Assembly (NCBI RefSeq): GCF_014842995.1
Contig: NZ_JACYXL010000001.1
Span: 187,183 to 251,182, forward strand
Source of the DNA: Rhodanobacter sp. 7MK24
GTDB lineage: Bacteria; Pseudomonadota; Gammaproteobacteria; Xanthomonadales; Rhodanobacteraceae
Length of the DNA: 64,000 nt
Reading direction: 5' to 3'
Position numbers and translations under genes: made by a program. Under the pieces are notes generated by a model. That model was not told the origin of the DNA and ran no database searches. It worked only from the letters and a program-made list of their open reading frames with translations. Below are positions 27,072-35,904 of this stretch, piece after piece. Numbering within the stretch: position 1 is the stretch's first letter; every line of letters begins with the position of its first letter.

Positions 27072-27529
27072 CGCACGGCCTCTTGATAAGCGGAGAGCAG
27101 GGCAGCGTCGTCGAAGGAGCCGTGGTGGTGCACCTGCCGCCAGGCGCCATCGATGCGGCGGAACAGCCGGCTGGTGCGGATCGCCGGTTCCAGCCGCAGA
27201 CCATCGCGCACCAGCGTGCCGCGCTCGCGGCCGACGGCGTAGAACATGTCGCCAGCCACGTGCAGCGTGTAGTCGTGGAACGCCACGTGCACCCGTGCCC
27301 GGCCTTCGAAGATGCGCTGATACACCGCGCGGATCGCCGTCCAGCCACGCGCGATGCCGCCCAGTGGGTTGCTCATCGACGCGTCGGCCTCGTCATGCCA
27401 GTTGCGCGCCATCGCTTCGATGTCGCGGTTGTTGAAGGCGCGATAGAAGGCGCTCAGCGCGGCCAGCGGCGAAGCGGAGTCGAGGTCGGTTTCGTTGCCG
27501 TCGATGGCGGCGGGAAGCAGGGTGGACAT
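27068..27529 (-). CDS. NTF2-like / DUF4440 (SgcJ/EcaC-type) protein
   Basis: Soluble 153-residue protein with the cystatin-like NTF2 fold: N-terminal helix with the pattern LSAFYRAFNNRDIEAMARNW (about 22-42), then strands ending in HVAFHDYTLHVAGDMFYAVGRERGTLV and SRLFRRIDGAWRQVHHHGSF, which match SnoaL/SgcJ-like proteins. It could be a ketosteroid isomerase-like enzyme or a binding protein; the substrate is unknown. Start 27529 is preceded by a GGAGACACC ribosome binding site; an ATG 36 nt further upstream is less good. Confidence 0.82.
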   Translation of the reverse strand: MSTLLPAAIDGNETDLDSASPLAALSAFYRAFNNRDIEAMARNWHDEADASMSNPLGGIARGWTAIRAVYQRIFEGRARVHVAFHDYTLHVAGDMFYAVGRERGTLVRDGLRLEPAIRTSRLFRRIDGAWRQVHHHGSFDDAALLSAYQEAVR

Positions 27530-27603
27530 GGGTGTCTCCTCGGGTGGGAATGGCGTTGGAGCCATTCTTCGGCGAAAGGCAGTCGGAGAGAATCAGCGTT
27601 AGG

Positions 27604-27620
27604 ATGGATTGACTATCCAT
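27604..27620. promoter_or_regulatory. ATGGAT-N5-ATCCAT operator-like palindrome between divergent LysR and NTF2/MFS genes
   Basis: Perfect 6-5-6 inverted repeat in the 108-nt gap between the NTF2-like start (27529) and the LysR start (27638). LysR regulators usually bind a partly palindromic site between themselves and a divergent target and control both. The site overlaps where the regulator's own promoter or leader would be. This is a good candidate but rests on symmetry and position alone. Confidence 0.5.
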
Positions 27621-27637
27621 CAAATCGAGATAATGCC

Positions 27638-28534
27638 GTGGCCAACCTGGATGACTACCGCGTCTTTGTCGCCATCGTGGAGCAGGGCAATCTCACCGCT
27701 GCGGCGCGACACCTGCGCCGTTCGCTGCAGGCGGTGAGCCGTTCGCTGCAGGTACTGGAGCGCGAGCTCGGGGTGGAGCTGATCCAGCGCACCACACGCC
27801 GGGTGCAGCCCACCGCGGCGGGACTGGCTTTCCATGCGCGGATCAGGACGGCGCTGGCCGACATCGACCTGGCCCGCTCGGCACTCGCCGAGCATGGTGC
27901 GCGCATCGACGGCACCCTGCGCATCGGCGGTTCCACCCAGTTCAGCGCGCCCTATCTCGTGCCGCTGGTGGCAGCCTTCATGGAGCGCTATCCCGACGTG
28001 ATCGTGGAGCTGGTGGTCACCGACCAGCACGTCGACCTGCAGCGCGAAAAGCTGGACGCCACCGTGCGGTTGGGCGAGCTGGCATCCAGCCGGTTGCATG
28101 CGCGCCAGCTCGGCACGATGCGCATGCTTACTGTCGGAGCTCCCGGCTACTTTGCACAGCATGGCCGCCCACGCAAGCCTTCCGAGCTGGGAGGGCACGA
28201 CTGCATCGCGCGCCAGGGCAACGGCACGAAGCAGCGCTGGGAATATCGCCGCGGCAATCGCCGCGAATCGGTGGAAGTGCATGGCCGCTTCAGTGCGAAC
28301 AATGCCGCTGCCTGCAACGCGGCGGCGGTGGCAGGCCTTGGCATCGCGATGGCGGCGGCGTGGCAGGTGCGCCCGCTGCTCGACCTGGGGCGGCTGGAAA
28401 CCGTACTCGACGACTGGCAGGCGCCTGGATTGCCGCTGCACATCGTCTGGCCGCCCGGCAAGCAATTGCCTGCGCGTACGCGCGCCTTCATCGATTTCGC
28501 CGCCGCGCGCTGGACCGCAGAACCGCCGGGCTGA
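27638..28534 (+). CDS. LysR family transcriptional regulator
   Basis: DNA-binding regulator of 298 residues. The winged HTH is residues 3-62 (DYRVFVAIVEQGNLTAAARHLRRSLQAVSRSLQVLERELGVELIQRTTRRVQPT), and a LysR substrate-binding domain covers about 90-290 (the segment DVIVELVVTDQHVDLQREKLDATVRLG is typical). The start is GTG at 27638; the Asp-Asp in NLDDYR overlaps no other start. It is most likely the regulator of the divergent NTF2-like/MFS operon, with the ATGGAT palindrome as operator; the inducer is unknown. Confidence 0.9.
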   Translation: MANLDDYRVFVAIVEQGNLTAAARHLRRSLQAVSRSLQVLERELGVELIQRTTRRVQPTAAGLAFHARIRTALADIDLARSALAEHGARIDGTLRIGGSTQFSAPYLVPLVAAFMERYPDVIVELVVTDQHVDLQREKLDATVRLGELASSRLHARQLGTMRMLTVGAPGYFAQHGRPRKPSELGGHDCIARQGNGTKQRWEYRRGNRRESVEVHGRFSANNAAACNAAAVAGLGIAMAAAWQVRPLLDLGRLETVLDDWQAPGLPLHIVWPPGKQLPARTRAFIDFAAARWTAEPPG

Positions 28535-28604
28535 CGCAGAGGGTGGCTTGCCCGCCATCCTCCGTGCCGCCACCATCGCGGTTCGACACGACGGGGCAGG
28601 GTGC

Positions 28605-29771
28605 ATGCGCGATACGGTTCGTTCCACGGCAACGAAGGGTGCGGTATCCCGCAATCCCGGCATCGACCTGTTGCGCGGACTGGCCATCGTGCTGGTGGTG
28701 TTCAACCACCTCGGCATACGCATTCCGCTGGAGAAGAGCGCGTTGGCCGATGTGCTGCCGACATGGCTGCTGAACCGATTGAACTGGAACGGCTACGAGG
28801 CCGTGTACGTATTCTTCGTGATCTCGGGCTTCCTGATCGCGGGCAACGCGTTGCGCCGCTGGGGCAGCCTCGCGGCCATCGACCCGCGAGCGTTCTATGC
28901 GCGGCGTTTCGCGCGCATCGTGCCCTGTCTGCTTGCATTGCTCGCCGTGCTGAGCGTGCTGCACCTGCTCGGCGTGCAGGACTACGTGATCCATCGCGCC
29001 GGCCAGTCGTTGCCGGGCGCGTTGCTGTCGGCGCTGGGCCTGCATCTCAACTGGTACGAAGGGCATACCGGCTACCTGCCCGGTTCGTGGGACGTGTTGT
29101 GGTCGCTCTCGATCGAGGAGGCGTTCTACCTTGGCTTTCCGCTGGCCTGCTTGCTGTTGCGGCGGCGCGTATTGCTGGTGCCCCTGCTGGTGTTGCTCGC
29201 GCTGTCGCTGCCGTGGGCGCGCGCAGCGTTGCACGGCAACGAGATCTGGCTGGAAAAAGCCTACCTGCCGGGCATGGCGGCGATTGCCACCGGCGTGCTC
29301 GGCGCGCTGCTGGCCGACGCCTGCCGTCCGCCGCGGCGCACCGCCTTGCTGCTTGGCTGGCTGGGTGCCTTGGGCCTGGTGGCGGTGATTCTCGATGGCT
29401 GGGCGATGTGGCACTGGCTGCGCGACGGCTACATGCTCCTGCTCACGTTTTCTACCCTATGCCTGCTGCTGTGCTGCCAGTGGCGTGCCGAAGCGGGTGG
29501 TGTGTCGCCGTTGCGCGGTTTCGGCTGGCTGCGCTCCTGGGGGCGGATGAGCTACGAGATCTACCTCACCCACATGTTCGTGGTGTTCGCCGTGATACGC
29601 GCGTATCACGCCTTGGATGGCCATCCGGCACGCGGCTGGCTGTGGTACCTGCCGGCGCTGGTGTCGTGCTGGGTGCTGGGCGCGGCGGTGGAGCGCTGGT
29701 TTTCCGTGCCATGCGAGCGCCGGTTGCGGATGCGCCTGTCGGGCGCCACCCATTGCGACGCAGTTCGCTGA
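28605..29771 (+). CDS. Acyltransferase 3 (OafA/YrhL-like) membrane protein
   Basis: Integral membrane O-acyltransferase of the acyltransferase_3 family (388 residues, about ten helices), which transfers acetyl or other acyl groups to surface polysaccharides, peptidoglycan or small molecules. Family motifs: NPGIDLLRGLAIVLVVFNHLG (residues 15-35, with the catalytic His in FNHLG), FVISGFLIAGNALRRWG (about 70-86), ARRFARIVPCL (about 101-111) and SWDVLWSLSIEEAFYLGFPL (about 162-181). It starts at an ATG with a GGCAGGG site just upstream. Substrate unknown. Confidence 0.88.
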   Translation: MRDTVRSTATKGAVSRNPGIDLLRGLAIVLVVFNHLGIRIPLEKSALADVLPTWLLNRLNWNGYEAVYVFFVISGFLIAGNALRRWGSLAAIDPRAFYARRFARIVPCLLALLAVLSVLHLLGVQDYVIHRAGQSLPGALLSALGLHLNWYEGHTGYLPGSWDVLWSLSIEEAFYLGFPLACLLLRRRVLLVPLLVLLALSLPWARAALHGNEIWLEKAYLPGMAAIATGVLGALLADACRPPRRTALLLGWLGALGLVAVILDGWAMWHWLRDGYMLLLTFSTLCLLLCCQWRAEAGGVSPLRGFGWLRSWGRMSYEIYLTHMFVVFAVIRAYHALDGHPARGWLWYLPALVSCWVLGAAVERWFSVPCERRLRMRLSGATHCDAVR

Positions 29772-29924
29772 TCGGGGCCGCCAAAGCCGGCAAGCTCGTA
29801 TGAATGGCCTCGCGCGAATTTAACTCTTGAGTCGGTACTTTCGAAACCGTCCGCATAGTCGTGTGCGGCGTGCATCCACGAAATATTTTGCGGTGCCAAT
29901 GTCAGGCCAGGAATTCCCTCCGGC

Positions 29925-30293
29925 ATGAGCCATTCAAGCAAACCGCCATCCGGCAACGTCGTGGATTGGAACAATCCGGATCTCCAGTCTCTGCTCAGCA
30001 AGACCGAGGGCTGGAGCCTGGACAAGCGTGGCGTGTACACCCCTACGGCGTGCGAGCTGCACGTTGGCTGGGGCGCGGGTACGGGGCGGCCCGCCACCCT
30101 GGTCTACGAGCGCGATGCCGTGTTGGTGGTGGAGACGCGTTTCGCGATCCCCAAGGGCGAGCACGTGCGTGTGGATCGCGTCCGCTCAGGGACGATGAGT
30201 TCGACTTGGGGCATCGTGGCGGATGGTCGCGAAGGCTTTCGCGACGAAGACCGGGTCAACGGCGTCTACGTGCATTGGGTGCACACGCGCTGA
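29925..30293 (+). CDS. Hypothetical protein
   Basis: No family recognised. A soluble 122-residue product, without signal or membrane segment, that looks beta-rich from about residue 45: LHVGWGAG, ATLVYERDAVLVVETRFAIP, HVRVDRV, TWGIVADGREGF, GVYVHWVHTR. Tryptophans are frequent (six). It lies between the acyltransferase gene and a convergent secreted-protein gene. An ordinary start at 29925 follows a stretch that reads as non-coding. Confidence 0.55.
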   Translation: MSHSSKPPSGNVVDWNNPDLQSLLSKTEGWSLDKRGVYTPTACELHVGWGAGTGRPATLVYERDAVLVVETRFAIPKGEHVRVDRVRSGTMSSTWGIVADGREGFRDEDRVNGVYVHWVHTR

Positions 30294-30399
30294 TCGAAGC
30301 CGCGGGTCCGACTGACGCGCATACCGCGCCTGCGGGCATGCTGTTCGACCACCGGCACGTGCATGTGCGTTCGCTGGCAGATGCCTGGCCGAGCAGCTG

Positions 30400-31095
30400 T
30401 CATTGTCGATCTTGCTGGCTTCCGTGCGTCGCATGCATGCGTTGAATGCGCGCGATGCTGCCGCCTTCGTACGTCACCACGTAGGTGGCGCCTTCGTGCG
30501 ATTGCCGGGCGACCCGCACCGGGTCGCTCCGGATGGCCTTCTGCAGGACTTCCTGATGGAACGCCGCCAGGCCGCCGCTCGGAATCAGCACCAGCGGCGG
30601 GCTGATCTGCTGGAAGCTGGTGAAGTGACTGCCGCACTGGGTGGTGTCGCTGCTGAACTTGAGCCAGCCCTGGCCGCAGCTCTGGCCCGATACGTCGGGG
30701 AGGCGCTTCAGCCAGATGAAATACTTGTTCTCGTGCGTGATCCGCACGCGGTTGTAGCGCGCGTCGCCTCCGCCGATGTTGTCGGCCGTCCAGAAGCGCA
30801 CGACGCTGGCCTCGCGGCAATCGGCCGATGCGCACTCCTGCAACACCAGGTATTCGTCGTCCTGCAGGGACACCGGTTCGATGCTGAGGATGTCGCCCTT
30901 CACCAGAGCCTGCGCGGGGAACACCACCGATGGCATGCGCGGGTCGACCTTGAAGTCCCCGGAAACCAGGTAGCCGCCATGCTGCGACGAGAACGGTGGC
31001 GCGGTGACCTTGACGGCGGGGAGATCGGTTTGCGCCAGGGCAGCAAAACTCGCCAACACGCAGCAACCCAGGAACGCGATATCCATGGTCTTCAT
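30400..31095 (-). CDS. Hypothetical secreted protein
   Basis: 231-residue product with a Sec signal peptide: residues 1-21, MKTMDIAFLGCCVLASFAALAQ, with likely cleavage after ALA. The mature part is beta-rich and has a few Cys (VLQECASADCREASV; VSGQSCGQGW; TQCGSHF) that suggest periplasmic disulfides. Start 31095 is preceded by GGAGC at a good distance. It starts 40 nt after the hemE stop on the same strand and may be the last gene of the WGR-hemE transcript. No function can be assigned. Confidence 0.65.
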   Translation of the reverse strand: MKTMDIAFLGCCVLASFAALAQTDLPAVKVTAPPFSSQHGGYLVSGDFKVDPRMPSVVFPAQALVKGDILSIEPVSLQDDEYLVLQECASADCREASVVRFWTADNIGGGDARYNRVRITHENKYFIWLKRLPDVSGQSCGQGWLKFSSDTTQCGSHFTSFQQISPPLVLIPSGGLAAFHQEVLQKAIRSDPVRVARQSHEGATYVVTYEGGSIARIQRMHATHGSQQDRQ

Positions 31096-31135
31096 GAAAG
31101 CTCCAATGGTTACCCGCCGGCGACCCGCTTGACGA

Positions 31136-32212
31136 TCAGGCTGGCGCGCCGCGCAGCACCCGCCCGTAAGTGTGCACCTCATCGACCAGTACGCGCACGT
31201 GCTCGGGATCGACCTCCGGCGTGATGCCGTGGCCCAGATTGAACACGTGGCCGGGGTGGTTGCCATAACTGTCGAGCACGGTACGTGCTTCGCGGCGGAT
31301 CACCTCAGGAGCGGCGCGCAGGATCGCGGGATCGAGGTTGCCCTGCAGTGCGACCTTGCCGGCCACTGCTCGGCGCGCAGCGGCGAGATCGGTTGTCCAG
31401 TCCACGCCCAGTGCGGCGCAACCGGTATCGGCCATCGCAGCGAGGTGAGCGCCGGCGCCCTTGGAGAACAGGATCAGCGGCAGCTCGCGTGCGTGCGTGT
31501 CGGTGTTCAGTTCGCCGACGATCTGCGCCATGTAGCGCAGCGAGAACTCGCGGAACGGCGCGGGGCCGAGCAGGCCGCCCCAGGTATCGAAGATCATCAG
31601 CGCCTGTGCGCCGGCGGCGGCCTGCGCCGAGAGATAGGCGGCCACGCTGCGCGCCAGCACGTCGAGCAAGCGGTGGACCAGCGCAGGCTCGTCCCAGCAC
31701 ATCGCCTTGAGCGTGGCGAAGTCGCGCGAGCCGCCGCCTTCCACCATGTAGCAGGCCAGCGTCCATGGGCTGCCCGAGAAACCGATCAGCGGCACGCGGC
31801 CGTCCAGTTCCCTGCGGATCAGGCGCACCGCGTCCATCACGTAGCGCAGCTCGCCGTCCATGTCGGGCACGGTCAGCTGCGCGACGTCGGCAGCGGTGCG
31901 CACGGTACGCGCGAACTGCGGCCCCTCCCCCTGCGCGAAGCTGAGGCCGAGGCCCATCGCGTCGGGAATGGTGAGGATGTCGGAGAAAAGGATCGCGGCG
32001 TCGAGGTCGAAGCGCGCCAATGGCTGCAGCGTCACTTCGCAGGCGAACTCGGGATTCTGCGCCAGGCCCATGAAACTGCCGGCGCGTTCCCGCGTGGCGC
32101 GGTATTCGGGCAGATAGCGTCCGGCCTGGCGCATCACCCAGATCGGCGTGGTGTCGACGGGTTCGCGGCGTAGCGCGCGCAGGAAGCGGTCGTTCTTCAG
32201 TGCCGCATTCAT
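31136..32212 (-). CDS. hemE: Uroporphyrinogen decarboxylase
   Basis: Converts uroporphyrinogen III to coproporphyrinogen III in haem synthesis (358 residues). The catalytic signature near the N-terminus [16 protein letters not shown] is at about 23-38 and includes the substrate-binding arginines. The second signature [16 protein letters not shown] is near 148-163, and the C-terminal [19 protein letters not shown] is present at about 325-343. Start 32212 ([17 protein letters not shown]) is chosen over ATG 32227. Downstream of a WGR-domain gene (4-nt gap). Confidence 0.96.
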   Translation of the reverse strand: MNAALKNDRFLRALRREPVDTTPIWVMRQAGRYLPEYRATRERAGSFMGLAQNPEFACEVTLQPLARFDLDAAILFSDILTIPDAMGLGLSFAQGEGPQFARTVRTAADVAQLTVPDMDGELRYVMDAVRLIRRELDGRVPLIGFSGSPWTLACYMVEGGGSRDFATLKAMCWDEPALVHRLLDVLARSVAAYLSAQAAAGAQALMIFDTWGGLLGPAPFREFSLRYMAQIVGELNTDTHARELPLILFSKGAGAHLAAMADTGCAALGVDWTTDLAAARRAVAGKVALQGNLDPAILRAAPEVIRREARTVLDSYGNHPGHVFNLGHGITPEVDPEHVRVLVDEVHTYGRVLRGAPA

Positions 32213-32216
32213 CGGG

Positions 32217-32477
32217 TCAACGGCCATAGGGGCCGTCGAGGCCCTGGCTGAACATCAGGCGGTAGCCGCGCTTGAGCTGGGCGTCGCGTGCTTTCTCGAA
32301 CGCGGCGATGGCCTCGTCGCGTTCCAGGAACTGCTCGCGCTTGAGCGTGGCCTTGCCGCCCTGCTGGCCCGTCTCGCGATACAGCGTCCAGCCGCCGAGC
32401 AGGTCCTGCTCCAGCACGATCTGGACATAGCGTGGCGGCTCGGCGCTGCCGGGCAGGTTTTGCAGATAGAGGCGCAT
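32217..32477 (-). CDS. WGR domain protein
   Basis: Single WGR domain of 86 residues ([48 protein letters not shown]...), a nucleic-acid-binding module found in PARPs and bacterial DNA-associated proteins. The first strand Y-V-Q-I-V-L and the [12 protein letters not shown] turn match the WGR signature. Function unknown; probably cotranscribed with hemE (4 nt apart). Confidence 0.85.
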   Translation of the reverse strand: MRLYLQNLPGSAEPPRYVQIVLEQDLLGGWTLYRETGQQGGKATLKREQFLERDEAIAAFEKARDAQLKRGYRLMFSQGLDGPYGR

Positions 32478-32535
32478 GGGGCAGGGCGTTGGGCGTGAGC
32501 CGGAGTTCAGAGTTTATAGGACGCGCCTCCGCTTT

Positions 32536-32546
32536 GTAGGAGCGCG
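32536..32546 (+). repeat. Half REP (GTAGGAGCGCG)
   Basis: GTAGGAGCGCG is identical in its first nine bases to the head of the full REP at 47996. No complementary CTAC arm follows in the gap, so it looks like a remnant or half element upstream of the WGR-hemE genes. Low information by itself; listed because the full elements in this window share the same head. Confidence 0.4.
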
Positions 32547-32567
32547 TTCTGCGGGGACGGATTGTCG

Positions 32568-32843
32568 TCAATGGAGCGGTCGGGCTGGCGATGCGAAATT
32601 GTTGTGGATGGCCATGGCAGTCCACGCGCAGAGCAGTACGCCCAAGCCGGTCAGAGCGCCGCGATCGGCATCGCGTGCGAGGGCCGGACCGTGAGGATGG
32701 CGCCCGAGCGTGCAGCGCAGCGGGGTGCCGCGGCCCAGATTGAACAGCACGAATTGCCAGATCAGCGAGACCGGCAGAAAGCGGTCCAGCTCACGGAGGG
32801 CAACGGTGAGGGAGTCGGGCGCGGTCTGGATTGCCCAGAGCCG
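32568..32843 (-). other. Open frame of about 91 codons in frame behind the aroB stop, no canonical start
   Basis: Reading on from the aroB TAA in the same frame gives an uninterrupted stretch to a TGA at 32568-32570: RLWAIQTAPDSLTVALRELD..., then two hydrophobic segments (FLPVSLIWQFVLFNLG and ALTGLGVLLCAWTAM) with a basic loop between. Codon third positions are strongly G/C, as in real genes here. There is no ATG, GTG or TTG before the first helix (the first GTG is in FVLFNLG; ATG is late). It could be a pseudogene that lost its start, a gene using a rare start, or a readthrough extension of AroB. It fills most of the 366-nt gap between aroB and the WGR gene. Confidence 0.4.
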
Positions 32844-33941
32844 TTAACCGGCGATCGCTGCTTGGAGCGTGGCGAGCACGTCATCCTCGCCCACGCCAGC
32901 CACGATTTCGGCCTTGCCGATGCCGCGCCACAGGATCAGCCGCAGCGTGCCCGCGGTGTTCTTCTTGTCCAGCCGCATCAGTGCCAGGAGTTGCTGGGCG
33001 TCCATGCCCGGAGGGATGGCCACGGGCAGGCCCACGGTTTCCAGCAGGCGCTGCAGGCGCGCAGTGTCGGCGGCCGAACTCATCTCAAGCCGCTCGGACA
33101 GCCGCGCGGCGAGCAGCATGCCGATGGCGACGCCTTCGCCGTGCAGCAGCATGGTGTAGTTTCCGGCGGTTTCCAGCGCGTGGCCGAAGGTGTGGCCGAG
33201 GTTGAGCAGGGCGCGTTCGCCCTGTTCGGTTTCGTCGCGCGCCACCACGCCGGCCTTGTAGCGCAGCTTGCGGGCGATGGCTTCGACCACGGCGTTGTCG
33301 TCGCGCGCGGCCAGCGCGTCGGCATGCGTTTCCAGCCACGCGAAGAACGGCTCGTCGCCGATGGCCGCGCCCTTGATGACCTCGGCCAGCCCGGCGCGGT
33401 ATTCGCGATCCGGCAGGGTGGCCAGGGTGTCGATGTCGGCCACCACCGCGCGCGGCTGGTGGAAGGCGCCGACCAGGTTCTTGCCGGCAGGCAGGTTCAC
33501 GCCGGTCTTGCCGCCCACGGAAGAGTCCACCATCGACAGCAAGGTGGTGGGCATCTGGATGAAATCGATGCCGCGCATCCAGCATGCCGCGCTGAAGCCG
33601 GCGAGGTCGCCCACCACGCCGCCGCCCAGGGCGATCACGCAGGCGTCGCGGGTGGCACCGAGTTCGGCCAGTGCAGCCAGCGCGCGTTCCACGTTGGCGA
33701 AGCTCTTGTGCGCCTCGCCGTCCTCTATCAGGAAGCTGGACCACTTCAGGCCTTCGAGGCCGCGCGTCACGCGATCCAGGTAAAGCGGCGCCACCGTGGT
33801 GTTGCTGATGACCAGCACGTGGCGGCCGCGCAGGCGTTCGCGCCAGCGCGCGGTATCGGCCAGCAGGCCGCGACCGATCCATACCGGGTAGCTGCGTGCG
33901 CCGAGGGTGACGTCGAGGGTGGTCGGGCTGTTCTGGTTCAT
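32844..33941 (-). CDS. aroB: 3-dehydroquinate synthase
   Basis: NAD-dependent, zinc-containing shikimate pathway enzyme (365 residues) that cyclises DAHP to 3-dehydroquinate. The NAD-binding and metal-binding signatures are [21 protein letters not shown] (about 104-124), [20 protein letters not shown] (about 131-150), and the zinc ligands in [10 protein letters not shown] and [12 protein letters not shown]. Start 33941 overlaps the aroK stop (ATGA), as in the usual aroK-aroB operon. The frame continues beyond the TAA stop into the open frame of the previous entry. Confidence 0.96.
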   Translation of the reverse strand: MNQNSPTTLDVTLGARSYPVWIGRGLLADTARWRERLRGRHVLVISNTTVAPLYLDRVTRGLEGLKWSSFLIEDGEAHKSFANVERALAALAELGATRDACVIALGGGVVGDLAGFSAACWMRGIDFIQMPTTLLSMVDSSVGGKTGVNLPAGKNLVGAFHQPRAVVADIDTLATLPDREYRAGLAEVIKGAAIGDEPFFAWLETHADALAARDDNAVVEAIARKLRYKAGVVARDETEQGERALLNLGHTFGHALETAGNYTMLLHGEGVAIGMLLAARLSERLEMSSAADTARLQRLLETVGLPVAIPPGMDAQQLLALMRLDKKNTAGTLRLILWRGIGKAEIVAGVGEDDVLATLQAAIAG

Positions 33942-34477
33942 GCGATGGACGTCTGACGTTGCCAGTGTTGGTCGATCAAGGCGATGGCCTGCGTGCTGAC
34001 GGCTGCGATGCCGTGGATGGCCGGCAGGGCCAGGTCGGCGGTTGCGCGGTACAGCGGTTCGCGGATCGCCACCATCGCCTCCAGCCGCGCGCGGCGATCC
34101 GCGCCGGCCAGCAACGGGCGCTTGGTGTCGTGCACCAGCCGTTCCAGCTGCTGGTCGATGGTGGCCTGCAGCCATAACACATAGCCGCGCTCGGTCAGCA
34201 GCGCGCGATTGTGCTCGGCCAGCACCACGCCGGCACCGGTGGCGATCAGCACGCCTTCGCCTGCGCCGAACTCGGCCAGCAGCGTGCTCTCGCGCTGGCG
34301 GAAGCCGGCCTCGCCTTCGATCTCGAACACCGTGGCCACAAGGGTGCCGGTACGACGCTCGATCTCGCGGTCCAGGTCGACGAAGCGCAGGCCATAATGC
34401 GCGGCGAGGCGACGGCCGAGCGAGGTCTTGCCGGCGCCGGTCGGGCCAATCAGGAACAGGTTGCGCGACGGATTCAT
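33938..34477 (-). CDS. aroK: Shikimate kinase
   Basis: Phosphorylates shikimate with ATP (179 residues). P-loop GPTGAGKT at 11-18, the shikimate-binding [11 protein letters not shown] at about 34-44, and [15 protein letters not shown] near 80-94 where most enzymes have GGG, so the second glycine is an Ala. The lid region [31 protein letters not shown] is complete. Start 34477 is 27 nt from the divergent epimerase gene, so the two promoters must be close together. The stop overlaps aroB by ATGA. Confidence 0.95.
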   Translation of the reverse strand: MNPSRNLFLIGPTGAGKTSLGRRLAAHYGLRFVDLDREIERRTGTLVATVFEIEGEAGFRQRESTLLAEFGAGEGVLIATGAGVVLAEHNRALLTERGYVLWLQATIDQQLERLVHDTKRPLLAGADRRARLEAMVAIREPLYRATADLALPAIHGIAAVSTQAIALIDQHWQRQTSIA

Positions 34478-34504
34478 TCCTTCACTTTAGCAGCAGGCGT
34501 TTGG

Positions 34505-35338
34505 ATGGCTGAACGGATTTTGCTCGCAGGTTGCGGCGATGTGGGGTTGCGGGTCGCCGCAGGCCTGCTGGCGCGAGGCGATGAAGTGTGGGCGTTGCGC
34601 CGCAGCCCGTTGCGCGAAAACGTGCCCGGCTTGCGCTGGCTGGGCGTCGACCTCACGGAGCCGCGCACCTTGGGAAACCTGCCTGCCGGCATCGACCGCG
34701 TGGTCTACCTGCCTGCCCCCGACGTGCGGGACAAGGCGGCGTATCGCGCGCTGTTCGTGGATGGCCTGCGCCATCTGCTGGAGGCGCTGGATACGCATGC
34801 GCTGAAGCAGGTGCTGCTGGTGTCCTCCAGTGCGGTGTACGGTGAGCACGACGGCGATTGGGTGGACGAGGACACGCCGCCCGCGCCCCTGGGCTTCAAC
34901 GGCGCGTTGCTGCTGGAAGCGGAGCAGTGGCTGGCGGCGCAGGCCGTGCCGTCCACCGTTTTGCGCCTCGCGGGACTGTATGGGCCAGGCCGGATGCAGC
35001 TGGTCGAGCGCCTGCGCTCCGGTGCGCAGCGCGTACCGCGCGAGATACCCCATTGGGCCAACCGCATCCACGTCGACGATGCGGCGGCGGCCATCGGGCA
35101 TCTGCTGCGCCTGCCTGCGCCGTCGCCGCTTTACCTGGGCGTGGACGATACGCCGCTGCTGCTGGACGAGTTGTGCGACTTCATCGCTCAACTGCTCGAC
35201 GCGCCGCTGCCGCGTGAGGGTGCGGCGCCCGTCGGCGTGGGCAGCAAGCGGCTCGGCAATGCGCGCCTGCGGGCGAGCGGCTGGGCGCCGCGGTGGCCGG
35301 ATGCACGCGACGGCTACGCGGCCTTGCTGGATACTTGA
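34505..35338 (+). CDS. NAD(P)-dependent epimerase-like SDR (YeeZ-like)
   Basis: Extended short-chain dehydrogenase of 277 residues, similar to E. coli YeeZ. Rossmann glycines [17 protein letters not shown] at about 9-25, second strand VWALRRS (28-34), a catalytic Ser region [11 protein letters not shown] with Tyr in SAVYGEHDG (about 104-116), although the YxxxK lysine is not visible. Substrate unknown. Divergent from aroK-aroB. Start 34505 follows a GGATGG site and the previous upstream ORF reads through the aroK promoter. Confidence 0.82.
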   Translation: MAERILLAGCGDVGLRVAAGLLARGDEVWALRRSPLRENVPGLRWLGVDLTEPRTLGNLPAGIDRVVYLPAPDVRDKAAYRALFVDGLRHLLEALDTHALKQVLLVSSSAVYGEHDGDWVDEDTPPAPLGFNGALLLEAEQWLAAQAVPSTVLRLAGLYGPGRMQLVERLRSGAQRVPREIPHWANRIHVDDAAAAIGHLLRLPAPSPLYLGVDDTPLLLDELCDFIAQLLDAPLPREGAAPVGVGSKRLGNARLRASGWAPRWPDARDGYAALLDT

Positions 35339-35363
35339 GACTTCCCACCACTGGAGTCCGCTC

Positions 35364-35714
35364 ATGGTCAACTTACCGATCCCGCACGGCATGGTCACCA
35401 CCGGCAACGACCTGCACGGCTATCGCGTCACTCGCACGCTGGGCATCGTGCGCGGCATCACGGTGCGTTCGCGCAGCGTGGTGGGCAATATCGGCGCCGC
35501 GCTGCAGACCCTGGTGGGCGGCAACATCACGATCTACACGGAACTGTGCGAGAAGGCGCGCGAGGAGGCCTTCGAGCTGATGCTGCAGCATGCCGCCGCG
35601 ATGGGTGCGAACGCGGTGGTGGCGATGCGCTACGACGCCAACGACGTCGCCGAGGGCGTCACCGAGGTGCTGTCCTATGGCACGGCGGTGCAGGTGGAGC
35701 CGGCTCAGACTTGA
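35364..35714 (+). CDS. YbjQ/UPF0145 family protein
   Basis: Small 116-residue cytoplasmic protein of the YbjQ (UPF0145, putative heavy-metal-binding) family, which forms pentamers; no biochemical role is established. The family core [63 protein letters not shown] is seen at about 11-75, followed by [11 protein letters not shown]. Begins 25 nt after the epimerase-like gene with a GGAG site upstream. A rho-independent terminator follows. Confidence 0.9.
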   Translation: MVNLPIPHGMVTTGNDLHGYRVTRTLGIVRGITVRSRSVVGNIGAALQTLVGGNITIYTELCEKAREEAFELMLQHAAAMGANAVVAMRYDANDVAEGVTEVLSYGTAVQVEPAQT

Positions 35715-35720
35715 GTGTCA

Positions 35721-35751
35721 CGAATCGCTCCGCAAGGAGTGATTCGCTTTT
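35721..35751 (+). terminator. Rho-independent terminator after the YbjQ gene
   Basis: CGAATCGCTCC (35721-35731), loop GCAA, GGAGTGATTCG (35736-35746), then CTTTT. An 11-bp stem with one G-T pair and a short T-run, 7 nt after the stop. Good terminator form. Confidence 0.82.
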
Positions 35752-35904
35752 GAGATTGGGGTTGCCAGGTCGCTTGCTACTTGCTTGGCAAGTGTTCTCG
35801 TGTCTGTTGCCCGACCGCCGCAGTGTTTTGAATTACTAATGTAATCTGATAGCGCCACATCAATCGATGGATGGCAGGCATGCGGGATCACCCAGGGAAA
35901 TTGA

